A DNA stretch of 45,803 bases from contig JAFVDZ010000002.1 in NCBI GenBank assembly GCA_017478205.1, positions 1-45,803 of the forward strand, written 5' to 3'. A program made the position numbers and the translations under genes. Of the stretch, positions 40,631 through 45,803 are shown piece by piece. Numbering within the stretch: the first letter of the stretch is position 1; every line of letters starts with the position of its first letter. The DNA comes from Spirochaetales bacterium (GTDB taxonomy: Bacteria; Spirochaetota; Spirochaetia; Sphaerochaetales; Sphaerochaetaceae). The notes beneath the pieces are model-generated. The model worked only from the letters and a program-made list of their open reading frames with translations. It had not been told where the DNA came from and did no database searches.

Positions 40631-42424
40631 TTACTTCTCCAAAACAGCCTTTATTCTTCTTACTCCTGCAGAAGATGACTGCTCCTTGACAATTCTGAAG
40701 TGTCCCATTGTACCAGTGTGCTCAACGTGTGGACCACCACAGACTTCCATGGAGAAATCGCCAATCGAGTAGACCTTTACATCTTCGCCATACTTGGCAT
40801 CGAACTGAGCAAAAGCACCCTTATCTCTAGCCTCTTCAAGTGTCATAGTTTCACACTTTACAGGAAGGTCCTTGCTAATTGCATCATTTACGAGGTCCTC
40901 AACCTTCTTGAGCTCTTCCTTAGTTACAGGACATGGATGGTTGAAGTCGAATCTGAGACGTTCTGCAGTGATGTTGGAACCAAGCTGCTTTACATAGCCA
41001 CCGAGGACAACACACAGTGCTTTATGTAGCAGATGAGTTGCAGTATGAAGTGCAGTTGTTGCATCACTATGGTCGGCAAGACCGCCCTTGAACTGCTGCT
41101 CAGCACCAGCCCTGGAAACCTCCTGATGCTTCTCGAATGCTGCCTGGAAGCCCTTTTCATCGACTGTGAAGCCATTTTCTGCTGCGAGGTCTCTTGTGAT
41201 CTCGATTGGGAAGCCGTATGTATCATACAACTTGAATGCAAGGCGACCAGAAATCTCTCTAGAAGAACCCTTCATGAGGTTAGGAAGCATCTTCTGGAAT
41301 TCCTTCTCACCCTTTACAAGAGTATCGCTGAACTTTGCTTCTTCCTTATTAAGTTCGTCATAGATGAAATCTGTTCTACCAGCAATTTCTGGATATGGCT
41401 TTCCATAGAGGTCAACAACAATTCTTGCAAGATCAGAGAGGAATGCATTCTCGATTCCGAGCTTCTTTCCGTGTCTGATAGCTCTTCTGATCAGACGTCG
41501 TAGAATGTAACCCTGTCCAACGTTTGAAGGAGCCATACCGTTCTGGTCCCCAAGGATGAAGACACTTGTTCTGATATGGTCAGCGATGATTCTGATTGAA
41601 GTATCATCATCTTCATTCTCGCCATACTTTTTGCCTGTCAGGCCTTCGATACCACGAATAATTGGCTGGAAGACTTCAGTTTCGTATACACTTTTCTTTC
41701 CCTGGAGGATTGCTACAGTTCTCTCGATACCCATACCAGTATCGATACACTTTCTCTCCATTTCAAGGAAATTGCCGTTCTCATCTTTTCTGTAGCCCAT
41801 GAAAACGTCGTTCCAGATTTCGAAGTACTTTCCACATGAGCAGCCTGGGCGACAATCTGGGCCACAAGCTGGGCGACCTGTATCGATGAACATCTCAGAG
41901 TCTGGACCACATGGACCTGTCTCTCCTGCAGGACCCCACCAGTTGTCCTCTCTTGGGAGGAAGTAGATTCTCTCATCAGGGATACCGAGGCTTCTCCAGG
42001 CATCTGCAGCGATATCATCACGAGGAACATCATTATCTCCTGCGAAAACTGTTACACTGAGTTTGTTTGGATCGAGACCAAGTACCTGAGTCAGGAACTC
42101 ATAGCTATAGTTGATAGCTTCCTTCTTGAAGTAAGCGCCAAGGGACCAGTTACCAAGCATTTCGAAACATGTGAGGTGATGAGGATCGCCGACAGCGTCG
42201 ATATCACCAGTTCTGATACACTTCTGATAATCGGTAAGCATCTTTCCAGCTGGGTGTTCTGCACCAAGGATGTATGGTACAAGTGGATGCATACCAGCGG
42301 TAGTAAAGAGAACAGTTGGATCATTCTCAGGAATGAGAGATGCTCCGGAAATCTGTCTATGTCCTTTGGACACGAAGAAATCGATATAATTCTTTCTTAG
42401 TTCGTTTGCAGTTAAGGCTTTCAT
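40631..42424 (-). CDS. alaS: Alanyl-tRNA synthetase, short form without C-Ala domain
   Basis: A 597-residue class II synthetase charging tRNA-Ala. LRKNYIDFFVSKGHRQISGASLIPENDPTVLFTTAGMHPL and the block RIIADHIRTSVFILGDQNGMAPSNVGQGYILRRLIRRAIRHGKKLG are unmistakable. The editing domain is present with HTATHLLHKAL (zinc HxxxH) and MEVCGGPHVEHTG. The chain ends at FRIVKEQSSSAGVRRIKAVLEK, right after the editing domain, so the C-terminal oligomerisation/DHHA1 region of the usual 870-residue enzyme is missing. This is the known arrangement in some spirochaetes, so it is probably natural. It follows the dprA-like gene by 50 bases. Confidence 0.97.
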   Translation of the reverse strand: MKALTANELRKNYIDFFVSKGHRQISGASLIPENDPTVLFTTAGMHPLVPYILGAEHPAGKMLTDYQKCIRTGDIDAVGDPHHLTCFEMLGNWSLGAYFKKEAINYSYEFLTQVLGLDPNKLSVTVFAGDNDVPRDDIAADAWRSLGIPDERIYFLPREDNWWGPAGETGPCGPDSEMFIDTGRPACGPDCRPGCSCGKYFEIWNDVFMGYRKDENGNFLEMERKCIDTGMGIERTVAILQGKKSVYETEVFQPIIRGIEGLTGKKYGENEDDDTSIRIIADHIRTSVFILGDQNGMAPSNVGQGYILRRLIRRAIRHGKKLGIENAFLSDLARIVVDLYGKPYPEIAGRTDFIYDELNKEEAKFSDTLVKGEKEFQKMLPNLMKGSSREISGRLAFKLYDTYGFPIEITRDLAAENGFTVDEKGFQAAFEKHQEVSRAGAEQQFKGGLADHSDATTALHTATHLLHKALCVVLGGYVKQLGSNITAERLRFDFNHPCPVTKEELKKVEDLVNDAISKDLPVKCETMTLEEARDKGAFAQFDAKYGEDVKVYSIGDFSMEVCGGPHVEHTGTMGHFRIVKEQSSSAGVRRIKAVLEK

Positions 42425-42474
42425 AAGTTGTGAGTATATTCCTTTTGATTGTTTTGTTAAAGATAAAAAGGGGA

Positions 42475-43413
42475 CTAGAAGAGAGTAAGCTGATCAGGGT
42501 TGTCAGCTTTCTTCCTGACTCGTCTTTTCTCTATACCAAGAGAGCTTTTCAGCTCGCCCTTTTTTCTTATCACAGTTACCCCTTTGGTCCTTGAGAACTT
42601 GAAGGCGTAGGTATTATTAGAATCCTGAAGAGAGGACTCGAATATGAAGACAGGCTTCTGCATTTCGAGTGCAAGATTTGCAAGCATCCATGCCGGTCCT
42701 CCATCGCGCTCTTCAGGGATTGCCAGATTCTGGCTTATCTCGATAAACAGTCGATTTCGAGGAATAGAGAACCATTTCTCAACAGATGAACATGGAGAAA
42801 ATCCTGTAAGGAGAAGCGAGCCTGAATTGACTACCTGCACCATTATATCCCTCAAGGCTTCAGGATTACTTTGATGAAGAGGAGATGCAAGAACAACAAT
42901 CACAGGAAGATGAGTCTTGAGGGATTCCTGAAGTATCTTCTGCTCTATACCCTTTTCAAGTACACAAAAGAGGCTATATCCAGTCTTATGCATCTCATCG
43001 ACAATCCTCTTTGCATTATCAAGTCCCTTCTCTGTTGGGTTGACCTGTCCAAAGACACTTAGCCTTGGGCGGCTAAGTAGTTCACTGTTTCCACAAAGAT
43101 AAAGGAAGTGTACAGGATTATCTCCCTTCTCAGCTCCCTTTGGCCAGAGCTCATCATCTTCACTCAATATCGTATAATTGATGTGCTTTTCATATGCTTC
43201 GAACTTGAGTTCAAAGCGATTATATACACTAGTAAACACTTCAAGTGTCAAGGAAAGAGTTTCTAGGATGGCAGGAACAATTTCAGAAATAGGCTTACTT
43301 ACATCAGCCCTTTTTCCTATCTCCTGAAAAAGATTCCAGGCGCTATCATCCTTCTTTTTTACCAGCTCTTTTATCGTTTCATAGAGAAGAGCCTCTCTAT
43401 AGTTCTTTCTCAT
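42475..43413 (-). CDS. Divergent DprA/Smf-like protein with C-terminal clamp-binding-type motif
   Basis: A 312-residue protein with a Rossmann-like DprA region: PRLSVFGQVNPTEKGLDNAKRIVDEMHKTGYSLFCVLEKGIEQKIL, VIVVLASPLHQSNPEALRDIMVQVVNSGSLLLTGFSP, and FSIPRNRLFIEISQNLAIPEERDGGPAWMLANLALEMQKPVFI. IPRNRLFIEIS matches the FPxRNRIIAGLS signature, but the usual GxA-x-GID motif is altered to EKGIEQK. DprA loads RecA on incoming single strands during transformation; whether this version does so is unsure. It ends in QLTLF, close to the beta-clamp-binding consensus QL[S/D]LF. The gene precedes alaS in the same direction. Confidence 0.72.
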   Translation of the reverse strand: MRKNYREALLYETIKELVKKKDDSAWNLFQEIGKRADVSKPISEIVPAILETLSLTLEVFTSVYNRFELKFEAYEKHINYTILSEDDELWPKGAEKGDNPVHFLYLCGNSELLSRPRLSVFGQVNPTEKGLDNAKRIVDEMHKTGYSLFCVLEKGIEQKILQESLKTHLPVIVVLASPLHQSNPEALRDIMVQVVNSGSLLLTGFSPCSSVEKWFSIPRNRLFIEISQNLAIPEERDGGPAWMLANLALEMQKPVFIFESSLQDSNNTYAFKFSRTKGVTVIRKKGELKSSLGIEKRRVRKKADNPDQLTLF

Positions 43414-43453
43414 AACATTCCCTTTGGGAAATTCTACACCAAGTCAGAAGATG

Positions 43454-43476
43454 AGAAAAGGACGGAGATCCGTCCT
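43454..43476 (-). terminator. Terminator after the nifS-nifU-xre operon
   Basis: AGGACGG (43459-43465) pairs with CCGTCCT (43470-43476) around AGAT. On the minus strand it begins at the last base of the xre TAA and is followed by TTTTC. The overlap with the stop codon is tight but not unusual. Confidence 0.8.
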
Positions 43477-43787
43477 TAGCTCTTGAATTCTATAACCTTG
43501 CACTCAAGAAGTATATCTGGGTTGATCGCAAGCATATCCATCAAACGGCAGGATGCAGGAGATGGGTAATTTGCTCCATTCTCCCAAGCAACCACTGTAG
43601 CTAATGAAACACCCATAACCTCGGCAAAGAGCCCCTGTGAAAGCTGCAGAAAGCGTCTCAGCTTTCGAACTTGCGATGCTGAATAGCTTTGAGGCTTTTC
43701 GATGATGATAAGGTCTTTGTGCTTTGTTATATTGCCCTTCTTGGGGTAAAGAAGATCCTTCACCCCATCCTTGTATATGCTTATCAT
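43476..43787 (-). CDS. Small XRE-family helix-turn-helix regulator
   Basis: A 103-residue protein with a Cro/C1-type HTH in its second half: SASQVRKLRRFLQLSQGLFAEVMGVSLATVVAWENGANYPSPASCRLMDML. This pattern (Q-x-FA-x-x-x-GVS-x-x-TV-x-x-WE-x-G) is that of NadS/HigA-like antitoxin regulators. It starts five bases after the nifU stop, so it belongs to the nifS-nifU operon; the Shine-Dalgarno AAGGA is only about two bases from the ATG and overlaps the nifU stop. No toxin gene is adjacent, so it is more likely a stand-alone regulator, possibly of its own operon. Confidence 0.85.
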   Translation of the reverse strand: MISIYKDGVKDLLYPKKGNITKHKDLIIIEKPQSYSASQVRKLRRFLQLSQGLFAEVMGVSLATVVAWENGANYPSPASCRLMDMLAINPDILLECKVIEFKS

Positions 43788-43792
43788 CTTCC

Positions 43793-44404
43793 TTACTTGC
43801 TGTAGATGTGAAGCAGCTCCTCAAGCTCTTCCTTGATCTTGTTCTTGCACTTTCCACATACAGTAGAAACACCAGTGAGAGCCTGAAGTTCCTCAAAGGA
43901 GTGAACCTTATCTGTCTTTACAAGCTCCTCAATCTGTACATCGGTAACATTCTTGCATTCACACATGACCTTTGCGACCTTGTGCTTGTAAGGGTTAGGC
44001 ATATTGTGCTTCTCAAGATAGTCATCGATTGCAGCACGCAGTGCCTTGTCACCGAGAACAGAACAATGGAACTTATGCTCTGGAAGACCACCGAGCTTGT
44101 CCATGATCATGGTAGGAGTCAGATGATATGCCTCCTCGAGAGTCATACCAATTGCCATCTCGCTCATCATTGAGGTTGAAGCAATTGCACTTGCACAACC
44201 ATATGTGAGCCATCTGAGGTCTTCGATCTTTCCATCGACAACCTTGATTCCGACTCTCATCTGATCACCACAAGCAAGAGAGCCGACCTCTCCAACACCA
44301 TTTGCATCGAAATCTTCACCATCCTGCCAGAGATTGCGAGGATTCATGAAGTGTTCCTTGACTGTATCTGTATATACCCACTGGGACATGAAACTATTAG
44401 CCAT
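43793..44404 (-). CDS. nifU: NifU/IscU-type Fe-S scaffold with [2Fe-2S] BFD-like domain
   Basis: A 203-residue scaffold on which Fe-S clusters are assembled from sulfur supplied by NifS. The IscU-like domain has its three cysteines at 45 (GSLACGDQ), 70 (YGCASAIA) and 114 (KFHCSVLGDKA). The following BFD-like domain has C148-E-C150 and C183-x2-C186, the permanent [2Fe-2S] site of NifU. The third, Nfu-type domain of classical NifU is absent. Its ATG overlaps the nifS stop by eight bases. This is a general Fe-S system; no nitrogenase genes are present. Confidence 0.93.
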   Translation of the reverse strand: MANSFMSQWVYTDTVKEHFMNPRNLWQDGEDFDANGVGEVGSLACGDQMRVGIKVVDGKIEDLRWLTYGCASAIASTSMMSEMAIGMTLEEAYHLTPTMIMDKLGGLPEHKFHCSVLGDKALRAAIDDYLEKHNMPNPYKHKVAKVMCECKNVTDVQIEELVKTDKVHSFEELQALTGVSTVCGKCKNKIKEELEELLHIYSK

Positions 44405-45569
44405 TACTTTGCTCCTTACGGGTAGACATCATTCTTACCCTCTTGATAATTGGAGGAAGCTTCTCGAGTACATACTCGACATCTTCCTTTGTATTCTCAC
44501 GGCCAAGTGAGAAACGGATGGAACCGTGTGCGATTTCAACATCGACACCGCAGGCAAGCAGCACGTAGCTCGGTTCGAGGCTACCTGTTGCACAGGCAGA
44601 GCCTGTGGATACCTGAATTCCTTCCATATCAAGATAGAGGAGAATAGATTCACCTTCTGCACATGGGAAGGATACATCTAGAGTTCCAGGAAGACAATCA
44701 GTTGGATGACCATTGATAACGACATTAGGAATCTTTTCTTCGATACCCTTTCTGAGCATCTCTCTGAGATCCCAAAGATACTCTGCTTCTTCCTTCCAGG
44801 AAAGCTTTGCAAGCCTTGCAGCTTCACCCATACCAGCAATAGCAAGAGTGTTGTAGGTTCCAGCCCTGAAGCCCCCTTCCTGATGACCACCGTGGATCAG
44901 AGGTCTGAGGGGTACACCAGGACGGGCATAGAGAGCACCGACACCCTTTGGACCATAGAACTTATGAGCAGACATCGAAAGATAATCGACATCCCAAGCC
45001 TTTACATCCACATCGATCTTACCAATTGCCTGGGTTGCATCGGTATGGAAGAGAGCACCTGCCTTATGGGCAAGGGCGCAAGCTTCCTTGATAGGCTCGA
45101 TAGTTCCGACCTCATTGTTTCCAGTCATTATGGAAACAAGGGCAACATCGTCACCAAGTTTTTCTTCGAGCTCTTTCAGACTGATCTTTCCAGTTCTGTC
45201 AACAGATAGGAAGTCTACCTTGTAGCCTCTCTTGATCAGATACTGAGATGTCTCTTCGATACAAGGATGCTCGATAGTTGTGGTGATAATCCTGTTTCTC
45301 TTATATCCTTCGTCAATCAGATCTCTGAAGGTCAAAAAGACAAAGTTATTGGCCTCAGAAGCACCGCTTGTGAAGACAATACCCTTCTTGTCACAGTTTA
45401 TAAGAGAAGCAACCTGTTCGCGGGCCCATTCGACTGCTGTATCAGCATCTCTACCTGAACGGTGCATGCTAGATGCATTGCCGTAGAGCTCCACGTTATC
45501 CTTTATGAGCTCAATGACCTCTTTGGCCATTGGAGTTGTAGCGTTGTTATCTAGATATACGTTTCTCAT
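44397..45569 (-). CDS. nifS: Cysteine desulfurase (NifS/IscS)
   Basis: About 390 residues from ATG 45569; a 415-residue reading from 45644 adds 25 residues unlike the family, whose proteins begin with VYLDNNATTP. It is a PLP enzyme that takes sulfur from cysteine for Fe-S cluster assembly. MSAHKFYGPKGVGALY contains the PLP Lys and STGSACATGSLEPS the catalytic Cys. It heads the nifS-nifU-xre operon. A good promoter (45598-45626) and an inverted repeat (45571-45599) precede it, which suggests regulated expression. Confidence 0.95.
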   Translation of the reverse strand: MRNVYLDNNATTPMAKEVIELIKDNVELYGNASSMHRSGRDADTAVEWAREQVASLINCDKKGIVFTSGASEANNFVFLTFRDLIDEGYKRNRIITTTIEHPCIEETSQYLIKRGYKVDFLSVDRTGKISLKELEEKLGDDVALVSIMTGNNEVGTIEPIKEACALAHKAGALFHTDATQAIGKIDVDVKAWDVDYLSMSAHKFYGPKGVGALYARPGVPLRPLIHGGHQEGGFRAGTYNTLAIAGMGEAARLAKLSWKEEAEYLWDLREMLRKGIEEKIPNVVINGHPTDCLPGTLDVSFPCAEGESILLYLDMEGIQVSTGSACATGSLEPSYVLLACGVDVEIAHGSIRFSLGRENTKEDVEYVLEKLPPIIKRVRMMSTRKEQSNG

Positions 45570-45570
45570 T

Positions 45571-45599
45571 TTTAATCCCGTTTGTTTTATAGGATTAAA
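45571..45599. promoter_or_regulatory. Perfect 8+8 inverted repeat ahead of nifS, candidate operator
   Basis: TTTAATCC (45571-45578) and GGATTAAA (45592-45599) are exact reverse complements with centres 21 bases apart, two DNA turns. The left arm lies just before the nifS start codon and the right arm overlaps the predicted -10 box. A dimeric repressor or a leader hairpin that hides the ribosome site could use it. Confidence 0.5.
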
Positions 45600-45626
45600 G
45601 ATATAATCAATGGGCTTAATCGTCAA
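45598..45626 (-). promoter_or_regulatory. Sigma-70-type promoter of nifS
   Basis: On the minus strand TTGACG (45626-45621) and TATCTT (45603-45598) stand exactly 17 bases apart. Transcription would begin near 45590, about 20 bases before ATG 45569. The -10 box is only a moderate match. Confidence 0.5.
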
Positions 45627-45644
45627 CAAAGTCGAGTGCACCAT

Positions 45645-45803
45645 TTGTCATCACGCACTCCCTTTTAATTTGTCCAAAGCTGTCAATAACTTTTCAGAAG
45701 AATTATTCAGATGGCGTCCTTTCTAGGAAATTCATGGAAAGCATTGGGCAATAACAACCCAACCCATCCGAAATGGGTTGAAAAACAGGATGTAAGGATT
45801 TAG
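45645..45803. other. Gene-free window end with two overlapping hairpins
   Basis: No coding frame is convincing. AACCCAT (45761-45767) can pair with ATGGGTT (45773-45779), while CCCAA (45758-45762) can instead pair with TTGGG (45745-45749); the arms overlap, so the two structures exclude each other. No T-run follows on either strand. Confidence 0.35.

Noticed and set aside
44397-45644. 415-residue version of NifS starting at 45644
   Set aside because: The extra 25 residues do not fit the family, and the predicted promoter and start site lie downstream of 45644.

Overview
The window is a 45.8 kb stretch of bacterial chromosome from a diderm (Gram-negative-type) organism. Evidence for two membranes is a complete TolC/adaptor/RND efflux operon and two signal-peptide-bearing outer-membrane beta-barrels of the capsule-assembly (Wzi-like) kind. 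Moderate AT-richness, an alanyl-tRNA synthetase of only 597 residues that stops after the editing domain (as in treponemes and borreliae), LicD proteins, an Rpn/PD-(D/E)XK nuclease with EQGI repeats and a NifU/NifS pair together suggest a spirochaete, perhaps a gut or rumen Treponema/Sphaerochaeta relative. That placement is inference. I found no rRNA, tRNA, CRISPR array or insertion sequence.

Region 1 (about 1-32 kb) is a large surface-polysaccharide locus. Plus-strand genes to 6976 are a cut-off gene, a polytopic glycosyltransferase/polymerase-like protein, a decayed gene remnant, a GT2 and a capsular-synthesis glycosyltransferase, a Wzi-like barrel, a ribitol/methylerythritol-phosphate-type cytidylyltransferase and an NAD-dependent epimerase. 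From 28319 down to 7003 everything is on the minus strand. In transcription order this strand carries a second Wzi-like barrel and a DUF6625-type glycosyltransferase. Next comes a flippase-LicD-racemase-cytidylyltransferase mini-operon, followed by a hairpin-rich gap. Then comes a CDP-sugar operon (rfbF, rfbG, rfbH, a YerE-like ThDP enzyme and a YerF-like reductase) running straight into a gtrA-gtrB-gtrC-like cassette. Last are a second flippase, a second LicD, two GT2 enzymes and a PIG-L deacetylase. The CDP genes match the logic of CDP-yersiniose (4-C-branched 3,6-dideoxyhexose) synthesis, except that the E3/DdhD reductase is not in the window. A GT4, an MGDG-synthase-like GT28 and UDP-galactopyranose mutase close the region.

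Region 2 (32.1-35 kb) holds two small heat-shock proteins behind a near-consensus sigma-54 promoter with tandem upstream repeats, an unrecognised 240-residue protein, and an Rpn nuclease.

Region 3 (35-45.8 kb, all minus strand) is housekeeping: an RND tripartite efflux operon (tolC-like, adaptor, permease), dprA-like and alaS, and a nifS-nifU-xre Fe-S operon preceded by an inverted repeat and a good promoter. Several terminators separate the units.

The most interesting signals are: the branched-chain dideoxysugar operon; the sigma-54/tandem-repeat control of hsp20; the racemase-LicD-cytidylyltransferase unit; the PIG-L gene that lacks any canonical start codon upstream of its catalytic motif; the paired Wzi-like barrels; and the remnant at 1356-1536.
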